Position numbers and translations under genes: made by a program | Shown here: positions 1 to 7,569 of the stretch, one piece after another | Layout of the letters: each line of letters opens with the position of its first letter | How positions within the stretch are numbered: position 1 is the stretch's first letter | Source: Acidovorax sp. HDW3 | GTDB taxonomy: Bacteria; Pseudomonadota; Gammaproteobacteria; Burkholderiales; Burkholderiaceae_C | Assembly (NCBI RefSeq): GCF_011303755.1 | Contig: NZ_CP049885.1 | Location: 2,524,001 to 2,588,000 of the forward strand | Reading direction: 5' to 3' | DNA length: 64,000 nt | The notes under the pieces: model-generated | Seen by the model: only the letters and a program-made list of their open reading frames with translations | The model's database searches: none | What the model was told of the DNA's origin: nothing

Positions 1-102
1 CAGCAGGTCGTCCGGGCGGGTGTTCTTGAAGTAACCACGACCCGAGCGCCCGATGGGCGTGCGCGTGGCGGCGACGATGTAGGCTTCTTGTACTTGCTTC
101 AT
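1..102 (-). CDS. Acetyl-CoA acyltransferase (thiolase), N-terminal fragment
   Basis: Only the first 34 codons are in the window; the gene runs off the left edge. The translation starts [19 protein letters not shown], the typical thiolase N-terminus (AaIVaa-RTPiG). The ATG at 102 is preceded by AAGGAGA, a good ribosome binding site. It begins about 20 bases after the stop of the hydroxyacyl-CoA dehydrogenase gene and is the last visible gene of the beta-oxidation operon. By family it should cleave 3-ketoacyl-CoA to acetyl-CoA and a shortened acyl-CoA. Whether it is a fadA-type or an acetoacetyl-CoA-type thiolase cannot be decided from this fragment. Confidence 0.85.
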   Translation of the reverse strand, partial: MKQVQEAYIVAATRTPIGRSGRGYFKNTRPDDLL

Positions 103-122
103 GTTGTATCTCTCCTTGGCGC

Positions 123-2525
123 TCAGTTACGCACGGGCTTGCCGGTGTTGAGCATCCCCAAGATGCGCTCGTGCGTCTTGGGCTGGCCGATCAGGTGGCA
201 GAACACCTTGCGCTCCAGGGTCAGCAGGTATTCCTCGCTCACCAGCGAGCCGCCGTCCACTTCGCCGCCGCAGACAACTTCAGCGATCATGGCGGCGATC
301 TTGAAGTCGTAGGCGCTGATGAAGCCGCCGTCGCGCATGTTCACCAATTGCGCCTTGATGGTTGCCAGGCCGCTGCGACCCGCCACCGGGAACAGGCGCT
401 TGGTGGGCGCACGCCAGCCGCTGGCAGCCATGGCGCGGGCTTCGTTGATGGCGACGAACAGCACTTCGTCCTTGTGCGGCACGATGATGTCGGAATCGAG
501 CAGGTAGCCGAGCTTGCGCGACTCGATCGCGCTGGTGCCCACCTTGGCCATGGCGGCTGCGGTGAAGCCTTCGGTGAGGAAGGGCAGCAGGTCCTTGCTG
601 GTGCTTTGCAGCATCCGCTCGGCAGCGCGGCGCGCAACGTAGGTCAGGCCGCCAGCGCCGGGCACCAGGCCCACGCCCACTTCGACCAGGCCGATGTAGC
701 TTTCCATGTGCGCCACGCGGCGCGCCGAGTACACGGCCAGCTCGCAGCCGCCGCCCAGCGCCATGCCGTGGATGGCCGAGACCACCGGCACTTGCGCATA
801 GCGCAGGCGCATCATCAGGTTCTGCAGCTCGCCTTCGATGCTGTCGATGGCGTCCGCGCCACCCACCACGAAGGCGGGCATGGTCGCTTCCAGGTCGGCA
901 CCGACCGAGAACGGCGCGTCGCCCGACCAGATCACCATGCCCTGGAAGTCCTTCTCGGCCAGCTCGACGGCTTCCATCAGGCCTTCCATCACCTCGGGGC
1001 TGATGGCGTGCATCTTGTTCTTGATGCTGGCGATCAGCACCTGGTTGTCCACCGTCCAGGCACGCAGGGCGCGGGTTTCAAACAGCGTGGTGCCGGCCAC
1101 CTTCCAGTCGGGCAGGCTGGCTTCGCCGAGCAGCTTTTCCGGGAAAATCTGGCGCTCGTACACCGGCAGCACACGCCGGGGCAGGAACTTGCCTTGCGCC
1201 GGGCTCCACGAGCCTTCGGCCGTGTGCACGCCACCGGCCTGGGCCACCGGGCCTTCAAACACCCATTGGGGCAGCGGTGCGCTGCACAGGGCTTTGCCGG
1301 CGTCGATGTCTTCTTGCACCATCTTCGCCACTTCGAGCCAACCGGCTTCTTGCCACAGCTCGAACGGGCCTTGCTTCATGCCAAAGCCCCAGCGCATGGC
1401 CTGGTCCACGTCGCGCGCGCAGTCGGCGATGGATTCGAGGTGCAATGCGGCGTAGTGGAAGCCGTTGCGCAAAATGGCCCACAGGAACTGGCCAGGCGCG
1501 CCTTCGGCGTTGCGCAGCAGGCGCAGGCGCTCGGCGGCGGGCTTTTTCAGCATCCGGCCATACACGTCGTCGGCCTTCTGGCCGGCGGGCACGTACTCCT
1601 CGCTGTCGAGCTCGAAGCGCAGGATGTCGCGGCCCACTTTCTTGAAGAAACCGGCCTTGGTTTTTTGGCCCAGGTTGCCCATTTCGATCAGCTTGGCCAG
1701 CACGGCGGGCGTGCTGAAGCTGCCGTAGAAGGGGTCGGTCTCCAGGCTCAGGTTGTCTTGCAGCGTCTTGATGACGTGGGCCATGGTGTCCAGGCCCACG
1801 ACGTCGGCGGTGCGGAAGGTGCCGGAGCTGGCGCGGCCCAATTTTTTGCCGGTCAGGTCATCGACCACGTCGTAGGACAGGCCGAAGTTCTCCACTTCCT
1901 TCATCGTCGAGAGCATCCCGGCGATGCCGATGCGGTTGGCAATGAAGTTGGGCGTGTCCTTGGCGCGCACCACGCCCTTGCCCAGGCCGCTGGTGACGAA
2001 GGCTTCGAGCTGGTCGAGCACCAGGGGCTCGGTGGTGGGGGTGTTGATCAGCTCCACCAGCGGCATGTAGCGCGGCGGGTTGAAGAAGTGGATGCCACAA
2101 AAGCGCGGCTTGATGCTTTCCGGCAGCGCCTCGGACAGCTTGGTGATCGACAGGCCCGAGGTGTTGGACGCCAGGATGGCGTGCTTGGCAACGTGGGGCG
2201 CGATTTTTGTGTACAGGTCGAGCTTCCAGTCCATGCGCTCGGCGATCGCTTCGATCACCAGGTCGCACTCGCCCAGGAGCTTCAAGTGCTCTTCGTAGTT
2301 GGCCGCTTCGATCAGGTCGGCGTCCTCGGCCACGCCAATGGGCGAGGGCTTGAGCTTTTTCAGGTTGGCAATGGCCTTGAGCGCGATGGCGCTTTTCGGG
2401 CCTTCTTTGGCAGGCAGGTCGAACAGGACGACCGGCACCTTCACGTTGACGAGGTGGGCGGCAATTTGCGCGCCCATCACGCCCGCGCCGAGCACGGCGA
2501 CTTTTTTCACATTGAATCGGGACAT
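123..2525 (-). CDS. 3-hydroxyacyl-CoA dehydrogenase / enoyl-CoA hydratase, bifunctional
   Basis: An 800-residue protein for the two middle steps of fatty-acid beta-oxidation. The Rossmann NAD-binding motif [15 protein letters not shown] lies near residue 11, followed by the dehydrogenase domains to about residue 430. The enoyl-CoA hydratase/crotonase domain is C-terminal (about 490-690), with FSVGADL and the oxyanion-hole region [11 protein letters not shown]. This domain order is the reverse of E. coli FadB and resembles Bacillus FadN, which is also encoded beside a thiolase and an acyl-CoA dehydrogenase. The ATG at 2525 places the Rossmann fold at the usual distance. It lies 24 bases after the DUF2147 gene and 20 before the thiolase. 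A cytoplasmic enzyme; the family is certain, the preferred chain length is not. Confidence 0.93.
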   Translation of the reverse strand: MSRFNVKKVAVLGAGVMGAQIAAHLVNVKVPVVLFDLPAKEGPKSAIALKAIANLKKLKPSPIGVAEDADLIEAANYEEHLKLLGECDLVIEAIAERMDWKLDLYTKIAPHVAKHAILASNTSGLSITKLSEALPESIKPRFCGIHFFNPPRYMPLVELINTPTTEPLVLDQLEAFVTSGLGKGVVRAKDTPNFIANRIGIAGMLSTMKEVENFGLSYDVVDDLTGKKLGRASSGTFRTADVVGLDTMAHVIKTLQDNLSLETDPFYGSFSTPAVLAKLIEMGNLGQKTKAGFFKKVGRDILRFELDSEEYVPAGQKADDVYGRMLKKPAAERLRLLRNAEGAPGQFLWAILRNGFHYAALHLESIADCARDVDQAMRWGFGMKQGPFELWQEAGWLEVAKMVQEDIDAGKALCSAPLPQWVFEGPVAQAGGVHTAEGSWSPAQGKFLPRRVLPVYERQIFPEKLLGEASLPDWKVAGTTLFETRALRAWTVDNQVLIASIKNKMHAISPEVMEGLMEAVELAEKDFQGMVIWSGDAPFSVGADLEATMPAFVVGGADAIDSIEGELQNLMMRLRYAQVPVVSAIHGMALGGGCELAVYSARRVAHMESYIGLVEVGVGLVPGAGGLTYVARRAAERMLQSTSKDLLPFLTEGFTAAAMAKVGTSAIESRKLGYLLDSDIIVPHKDEVLFVAINEARAMAASGWRAPTKRLFPVAGRSGLATIKAQLVNMRDGGFISAYDFKIAAMIAEVVCGGEVDGGSLVSEEYLLTLERKVFCHLIGQPKTHERILGMLNTGKPVRN

Positions 2526-2549
2526 GGTTGTGTGTTTCGTGTTCAGGGG

Positions 2550-2984
2550 TTATTCCACGCGCTGCCAGGTTTGCGTGCGCCCAAAGGGGCCGATGGAGCC
2601 ACGCACTTCCAGCTTCTTGCCGCCCTCGATGGGGGTCAGGCGCAGGGTGTAGAACTTGCCGTTTTCGGGGTCGAGGATCTTGCCGTCCTCCCACACATCT
2701 TTGTCTTCTGCCTTCTTGGCACCTTTGATGATTTGCAGGCCCACAATGGGCTGGTCCTTGAGCTCGTCCTTGCATTCGCCGCATTTGGCGTTGGGCTCGG
2801 CGTTCTTGCGCAGCACCTTCTCGATACGCCCGAAGAACACGCCGCCGTTGTCGGCAATACGCACCTCAGACTTGGCCTCATTGGTTTTTTCGTCAAAGCT
2901 GCGCCACAGGCCGGCGGGCGTCATCTGGGCAAAAACAGGGGTGGTCAATGCTACCAAAACGATAGCTGCTAGCGCTTGTCTCAT
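2550..2984 (-). CDS. DUF2147 family exported protein
   Basis: A 144-residue protein with a classic signal peptide (MRQALAAIVLVALTTPVFA, cleavage expected after Ala19) and a mature part that fits DUF2147: TPAGLWRSFDEKT at the start, GVFFGRIEKVL, and a C-terminal GPFGRTQTWQRVE. CGEC at mid-protein is a Cys pair that could bind metal or form a disulphide. Function is unknown in the family. It sits between the acyl-CoA dehydrogenase and hydratase genes on the same strand, so it is probably co-transcribed with beta-oxidation genes. Codons 2-12, most of the signal peptide, lie inside a copy of the dispersed hairpin repeat described elsewhere in this annotation. Confidence 0.8.
   Translation of the reverse strand: MRQALAAIVLVALTTPVFAQMTPAGLWRSFDEKTNEAKSEVRIADNGGVFFGRIEKVLRKNAEPNAKCGECKDELKDQPIVGLQIIKGAKKAEDKDVWEDGKILDPENGKFYTLRLTPIEGGKKLEVRGSIGPFGRTQTWQRVE
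2950..2979. repeat. Dispersed hairpin repeat, half-element inside a signal-peptide coding region
   Basis: The core GATAGCTGCTAGCGCTTGT, flanked by GCTACCAAAAC, matches one arm of the repeat family found at about 7.5, 9.5, 14.7, 20.8, 35.5, 36.1, 44.1 and 49.4 kb. Here it encodes residues 2-12 of the DUF2147 precursor. A degenerate second arm may be present at 3005-3020 (ACTAAAAATAGTA). Confidence 0.6.
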
Positions 2985-3079
2985 AAGGTCTCCAGGGCAA
3001 AAAGACTAAAAATAGTAATGTGGCGTGGCGGCTGCCGCCCCGCACCCCGCCCCCGGCCTGCGCCGGGGGTGTGCTGGCT

Positions 3080-4876
3080 TTAGGCCAGGGCGGCGTCGGT
3101 GTCCATCAACACCTTGGAGCCGGCGCGGGCGGTGCGCATCAGCAGCACGGTCTCGGGGAACAGCTTGGCGAAGTAGAAGCGCGCCGTCTGCAGCTTGGCA
3201 ACGTAGAACGGGTCGTTGTTACCAGCGGCGATGGCGCGCAGCGACACCTGGGCCATGCGGGCGAACAGGTAGCCAAACACCAGGTGGCCGGCAACGCGCA
3301 GGTAGTCCACGGCAGCGGCGCCCACTTCGTCGGCGTTTTGCATGCCCTTGAAGCCGATCTCGGTGGTGAACTTGGTCATCTGCTCGCCCAGAATGGCGAC
3401 CGGGTTGATGAACTCGGCCATCTTCTCGTTCACGCCTTCCTCGGCCACCAGAGCGCCGATCAGCTTGCCCAGCTTCTTGAGCGTGGCGCCGTTGTTGCCC
3501 AGCACCTTGCGGCCCAGCAGGTCGAGCGACTGCACGGTGTTCGTGCCTTCGTAGATCATGTTGATGCGGTTGTCGCGCACGAACTGCTCCATGCCCCACT
3601 CTTTGATGAAGCCGTGGCCGCCAAAGACCTGCATACAGGCGTTGGTGGCGATGTGGCCGTTGTCGGTGATGAAGGCTTTGACGATGGGGGTGAGCAGGGC
3701 GACCATCTCGTCGCTGTCGGCGCGCACCTTCTCATCGGGGTGGTTGTGCGCCTTGTCCAGCAGCAGCGTGCAATAGATTTGCAGCGCGCGTGCGCCTTCG
3801 GCGTAGGCCTTGGCGGTCAGCAGCATCTTGCGCACGTCGGGGTGCACGATGATCGGATCGGCATCCTTGTCCTTGGCCTTGGTGCCCGAGAGGCTGCGCA
3901 TCTGGATGCGGTCCTTGGCGTAGACCAGGGCGTTCTGGAACGCCACTTCGGTCAGGCCCAGCGACTGGTTGCCCACGCCCAGGCGGGCGGCGTTCATCAT
4001 CACGAACATGGCAGCCAGACCCTTGTGCGGCTGGCCCACCAGGGTACCGACGGCGCCGTCGATGGCGATCTGCGACGTGGCGTTGCCGTGGATGCCCATC
4101 TTGTGCTCCAGGCCGGTGCAGAAGATGGGGTTGCGGCTGCCCAGCGAGCCATCGGCGTTGACGTTGAACTTGGGCACGACGAACAGGCTGATGCCCTTGG
4201 AGCCCTTGGGCGCGTCCGGCAGGCGGGCGAGCACCAGGTGGATGATGTTGGAGGCCACATCGTGCTCACCGGCGCTGATGAAAATCTTGTTGCCGGTGAT
4301 CTTGTAGCTGCCGTCGCCCAGGGGCTCGGCCTTGGTGCGCAGCAGGCCCAGGTCGGTGCCGCAGTGCGGCTCGGTCAGGCACATGGTGCCGGTCCACTCG
4401 CCGCTCACCAGCTTGGGCAGGTAGGTGGCTTTTTGTGCGTCGGTGCCGTGGGCCAGCAGGGCTTCATAAGCGCCGTGCGACAGGCCGGGGTACATGGTCC
4501 AGGCCTGGTTGGCGCTGTTGAGCATTTCGTACAGGCACTGGTTGACGGTGTGCGGCAGGCCCTGGCCACCAAACTCGGGGTCGCACGACAGCGCCGGCCA
4601 GCCGCCTTCCACATACGCGGCGTAGGCTTCCTTGAAGCCCTTGGGCGTGGTGACTTCGTTGGTTTCCTTGTTGTGCTTGCAGCCCTCGGCGTCGCCGCTG
4701 ATGTTCAACGGAAAGGCCACGCCAGCGGCAAACTTGCCCGCTTCTTCGAGCACGGCGTTGATGGTGTCCGCATCGGTTTCGGCGTGCGCAGGCATCGCCT
4801 TGAATTCTTCGGCGACGTTGAAGACTTCGTGCAGCACGAATTGCATGTCGCGCAGTGGCGGCTGGTAGCTGGGCAT
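3080..4876 (-). CDS. Acyl-CoA dehydrogenase (DmdC/AcdA-like, with extra C-terminal domain)
   Basis: A 598-residue FAD-dependent acyl-CoA dehydrogenase, longer than the classic 380-residue family. It has an N-terminal helical domain, the signature GTMCLTEPHCGTDLG (about residues 160-175), the beta-domain, and the C-terminal helical domain with IYEGTNTVQSLDLLGRKVL, whose Glu is the expected catalytic base. A further C-terminal domain follows, as in 3-methylmercaptopropionyl-CoA dehydrogenase-type enzymes. An upstream in-frame extension exists, but the ATG at 4876 has AGGAG at the right distance and begins MPSYQPPLRDM as homologues do. It lies 40 bases after the tetR gene and is the first enzyme gene of the operon. 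Substrate chain length cannot be read from sequence. Confidence 0.9.
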   Translation of the reverse strand: MPSYQPPLRDMQFVLHEVFNVAEEFKAMPAHAETDADTINAVLEEAGKFAAGVAFPLNISGDAEGCKHNKETNEVTTPKGFKEAYAAYVEGGWPALSCDPEFGGQGLPHTVNQCLYEMLNSANQAWTMYPGLSHGAYEALLAHGTDAQKATYLPKLVSGEWTGTMCLTEPHCGTDLGLLRTKAEPLGDGSYKITGNKIFISAGEHDVASNIIHLVLARLPDAPKGSKGISLFVVPKFNVNADGSLGSRNPIFCTGLEHKMGIHGNATSQIAIDGAVGTLVGQPHKGLAAMFVMMNAARLGVGNQSLGLTEVAFQNALVYAKDRIQMRSLSGTKAKDKDADPIIVHPDVRKMLLTAKAYAEGARALQIYCTLLLDKAHNHPDEKVRADSDEMVALLTPIVKAFITDNGHIATNACMQVFGGHGFIKEWGMEQFVRDNRINMIYEGTNTVQSLDLLGRKVLGNNGATLKKLGKLIGALVAEEGVNEKMAEFINPVAILGEQMTKFTTEIGFKGMQNADEVGAAAVDYLRVAGHLVFGYLFARMAQVSLRAIAAGNNDPFYVAKLQTARFYFAKLFPETVLLMRTARAGSKVLMDTDAALA

Positions 4877-4916
4877 GGGCGTACTCCTATGGATGGAAAG
4901 CGTGTGGGGAAAAAAA

Positions 4917-5591
4917 TCAGCCCGGCTGCGAAGCGCTTGCGCCGCAGTGGGCCAGGATGTTGTCAAAACCTTTGACGGCGCGTTCGATCGAGCCGACGTT
5001 GCGCAAAAACCGCGCCTCGTAGTGCAAGGCCAGGATCAGGCCGTGGATCTCGAACAGCATCTGGTCGGCATCCACGTCTGCGCGCAGTTCGCCCAGCTCG
5101 GCGCACTGCACGATGGCGCGGCGCATGGCCGAGAGCCAGATCAGCACCGATTCCGACAGCGCATCGCGCACCGGGCCGGGTTGCTCATCGAACTCAATGG
5201 CCCCGCTGATGTAGATGCAGCCCGAATCGATTTCGATGGAGGTGCGTTGCATCCAGTTGCCAAACAGCGCACGCAGGCGCGGCAGCCCGCGCGGCGCCGC
5301 CAGGGCCGGATAGAACACCTCTTGCTCGAACCGCTGGTGGTACTCGCGCACCACCGAGATCTGCAGCTCCTCACGCGAACCAAAATGCGCGAACACGCCG
5401 GATTTGCTCATGCCCGTGACATCGGCCAGGGCGCCAATCGACAGCCCCTCCAGCCCAATGTGCGTGGCCAGCCCCAGGGCGGCATCGACGATGGCCGCCT
5501 TGGTCTGCTGCCCCTTTTGCAACGCACGCCCCCGGCTGCTGCGCGCGGCAGCGGAAACGGGAGTGGGGTGAGCGGCAGAAGGCGTAGGCAT
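4917..5591 (-). CDS. TetR/AcrR family transcriptional regulator of the beta-oxidation operon
   Basis: A 224-residue regulator. The N-terminal helix-turn-helix runs about residues 30-75 (AAIVDAALGLATHIGLEGLS, then GMSKSGVFAHFGSREEL). The C-terminal ligand-binding domain is all-helical. A TTG start at 5603 is possible, but the ATG at 5591 is preferred and leaves a 14-base perfect palindrome immediately upstream. As the first gene before the acyl-CoA dehydrogenase on the same strand, it is probably autoregulated and controls the operon in response to an acyl-CoA or fatty acid. That ligand is inferred from context only. Confidence 0.88.
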   Translation of the reverse strand: MPTPSAAHPTPVSAAARSSRGRALQKGQQTKAAIVDAALGLATHIGLEGLSIGALADVTGMSKSGVFAHFGSREELQISVVREYHQRFEQEVFYPALAAPRGLPRLRALFGNWMQRTSIEIDSGCIYISGAIEFDEQPGPVRDALSESVLIWLSAMRRAIVQCAELGELRADVDADQMLFEIHGLILALHYEARFLRNVGSIERAVKGFDNILAHCGASASQPG

Positions 5592-5604
5592 GGGTACAGG
5601 CAAA

Positions 5605-5618
5605 AACGAACGTTCGTT
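5605..5618. promoter_or_regulatory. Perfect 14-bp palindrome, probable TetR operator
   Basis: AACGAACGTTCGTT is a perfect inverted repeat 13 bases upstream of the tetR ATG. Its position and symmetry are those of a TetR-dimer operator, and CGAACGTTCG-type sites are common for this family. It most likely mediates autoregulation and control of the downstream beta-oxidation genes. It could also influence the 3' end of the neighbouring slmA transcript. Confidence 0.7.
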
Positions 5619-5690
5619 CTATTTTGCAGCAAATTCCCGTTTTGCCCTACCCCCCCCGGGAAAATAGGGAGATCGCTCCAAACGCGCCGG

Positions 5691-6365
5691 CTACAGCACC
5701 AGCGCCAGGCTGGCCTGCAGCTGCTCGGTGGGCAGCTGGCGAAAGCCCGAGCGCGCAAAGCGCTGCAGGCGGCCCACGGCAAAGTCGGTCAGCAGGCGCG
5801 CGGCCACCTGGGCCTCGGCCGTGGGCTTGGCCGAGCCGTGCGCCTGCGCAGCGGCGCGCAGCGCCTGGCGCAGGCTCGATTCAAAGCGCTCGAAAAACTG
5901 GTTCATGCGCGCCTGCAGGCGCTCGTTTTCCAGCACCAGGGCGTCGCCCACCATGACGCGCACCATGCCCGGGTTTTTCTCGCCAAACTGCAGCAGCAGG
6001 GCGACGATGCGCGCCGCCTGCTCCGCCCCCTGGGCGTTGCCCTGCGCCGGGTCAGCCGCCTCGCGCCCGAGCACCTGCTGCACCAGGCTGAAGACGCTGT
6101 GCTCGATGAACTCGATCAGCCCCTCGAACATCTGCGCCTTGCTGGCGAAGTGGCGGTACAGCGCCGCCTCGCTCACATCGAGCTGGCGCGCGAGCAAGGC
6201 GGTGGTGATGCGCTCGCCCCCGGGCTGCTCCAGCAGCTGGGCCAGGGTTTGCAGAATTTGCGCCCGGCGCTCGCCCGGCAGCGGGCGCTTGCGCGCGGCC
6301 GGTGCAGTGCCGCTGCTGGCGGCTTCGTTCTCAGGGAGGGCGGAGGCGGGGGCAAATTCAGACAT
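5691..6365 (-). CDS. slmA: Nucleoid occlusion factor SlmA (TetR family)
   Basis: A 224-residue TetR-fold protein whose sequence follows SlmA rather than a metabolic TetR: GERRAQILQTLAQLLEQPGG, ITTALLARQLDVSEAALYRH, and MFEGLIEFIEHSVFSLVQQ. SlmA binds specific chromosomal sites and blocks FtsZ ring assembly over the nucleoid. It is about 25 residues longer than E. coli SlmA because of an N-terminal Ala/Pro-rich stretch. A TTG start at 6401 would add 12 residues; the ATG at 6365 is preferred although no strong ribosome binding site precedes it. It reads in the same direction as the beta-oxidation operon but is separated from it by 99 bases. Confidence 0.85.
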   Translation of the reverse strand: MSEFAPASALPENEAASSGTAPAARKRPLPGERRAQILQTLAQLLEQPGGERITTALLARQLDVSEAALYRHFASKAQMFEGLIEFIEHSVFSLVQQVLGREAADPAQGNAQGAEQAARIVALLLQFGEKNPGMVRVMVGDALVLENERLQARMNQFFERFESSLRQALRAAAQAHGSAKPTAEAQVAARLLTDFAVGRLQRFARSGFRQLPTEQLQASLALVL

Positions 6366-6422
6366 GGGGCGAACACAGACAAAGGAGGGCCATTCTCGCA
6401 AAGAAAGCCGGCGCCAAAACCC

Positions 6423-7493
6423 TCAGCCACTGGCCTTTTCTGCCGCTTTGTCTGCCGCTTTGTCTGCTGCCACACCGCAGGCATGGCAGTAGCGCGCAAA
6501 CGCACTCTTGCGCGTGCTGCACGCGCCGCAATGGTCAAACAGACCGATGCCGCAGTGCGGGCAAAAATCAATTTTTTCGTTCTTCAGATCCACCCCGCGC
6601 TCGCAGCCCGGGCACAGGCCCTTGGCCAGGCGTTCGAGCGCCAGGTCGTAGCCCAGCTCCTGGCGCCGCTCCTGCTCGGGCAGGGCTTCGGCCTGTTTTT
6701 GCCGCTCCAGGTAGCGGTTGAGCGCGACGATGGCCCAGCGCCCAACCAGCGCCGTGATGGCGATGCCGACCACGTAGCGCACGTAGCCGCCGTAGCTCGG
6801 CAGGTAGGGCACGAGCTCGACGAAGAAGGCGAACAGCGCAAAGAAGATGAAACCCCAGACGAAGGGCCACCAGGTGCCGTGGCGCTTTTTGGCAAACAGC
6901 CAGCCCGCGAGCAGCAACAGCGGCAGCGTCAGCGCCAGGCGGTAGAGGAACACGCGCAGCTCGGCGCTGCGCTGCGCCGCCCGCCAGGGCTCGCGCGCCG
7001 CCTCCTCCAGGGCGCTGAGCTGGGCACGGGCGGCATCGCTCGCCTGGCGCGCGTCGAGCTGCGCTTGCTGCTGCGCTTCGAGCACCTCCTGCGCGCGGCG
7101 CTCGGCCTGCTTCAAGGCGTCGAGCTGGCGGTTGCGCGCCAGCACCTCGGGGTTGTCCTCGCTGCGCTCCGTGGCCCGCCGCGCGGCCAGCCAGTTGGCG
7201 TAAGTCTCGCGCGCGTCCTGGCTCTCGCTGCGCGCCTTGCTGCGCTGCAGCTGCGCCTGCTCCAGCGCCTGCTGCGCGTCTTGCACGCTGCCCTCCAGCG
7301 CCTTCAGGCGGGCGCGCAGCGGCGCGGCCTGGGCTTGATCGACAAAGTCACCGAGCCGCACCGGCGCCTGCACACGCGGCAGGTCGCCCACCAGCTGGCT
7401 GCCCAGGCCGATGAGGAAGCTGGCAAACACGAACGCCACCAGCCACAGGCCCCGGCGAAACCACTTCTCCGACCAGCGCAATGCTTTGCCCAT
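6423..7493 (-). CDS. Membrane protein with coiled coil and C-terminal zinc ribbons
   Basis: A 356-residue protein of unknown function. It has one N-terminal membrane segment (residues 14-35), then a long Gln/Ala/Arg/Glu-rich stretch (about 60-165) that should form a coiled coil. Two or three further membrane segments follow (about 180-255). The cytoplasmic tail carries four Cys pairs or Cys/His sets, CPGC, CPHC, CGAC and CHAC, spaced as a double zinc ribbon. The C-terminus is a short tandem repeat (AADKAADKAAEKA) encoded by near-identical 12-bp units. No enzyme motif is visible. It lies between slmA and the MFS-acyltransferase gene. The ATG at 7493 is the only good start. Confidence 0.75.
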   Translation of the reverse strand: MGKALRWSEKWFRRGLWLVAFVFASFLIGLGSQLVGDLPRVQAPVRLGDFVDQAQAAPLRARLKALEGSVQDAQQALEQAQLQRSKARSESQDARETYANWLAARRATERSEDNPEVLARNRQLDALKQAERRAQEVLEAQQQAQLDARQASDAARAQLSALEEAAREPWRAAQRSAELRVFLYRLALTLPLLLLAGWLFAKKRHGTWWPFVWGFIFFALFAFFVELVPYLPSYGGYVRYVVGIAITALVGRWAIVALNRYLERQKQAEALPEQERRQELGYDLALERLAKGLCPGCERGVDLKNEKIDFCPHCGIGLFDHCGACSTRKSAFARYCHACGVAADKAADKAAEKASG

Positions 7494-7506
7494 GATGCAC
7501 CTTTTT

Positions 7507-7560
7507 TACTATTAATTTGATAGCTGCCAGCGCTTATCCAGCAAGCGCTACATGCCAATT
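7507..7560. repeat. Dispersed hairpin repeat copy, intergenic
   Basis: Outer part TACTATTAATTTGATAGCTG, then CCAGCGCTT, the loop ATCCAGC, and AAGCGCTA. It fills nearly the whole gap between the stop of the MFS-acyltransferase gene (7570) and the start of the zinc-ribbon gene (7493). The right arm is imperfect. Confidence 0.7.
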
Positions 7561-7569
7561 ACACCGCCA

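Noticed and set aside
171-2972. A 933-codon open frame on the plus strand opposite the hydroxyacyl-CoA dehydrogenase gene
   Set aside because: Its His/Gln/Ala/Gly-rich translation has no family features and mirrors the third-position GC bias of the real gene on the other strand.
3020-7520. Long plus-strand frames (651 and 881 codons) over the acyl-CoA dehydrogenase, tetR, slmA and zinc-ribbon genes
   Set aside because: They lack recognisable domains and cross several real minus-strand genes and their regulatory gaps.
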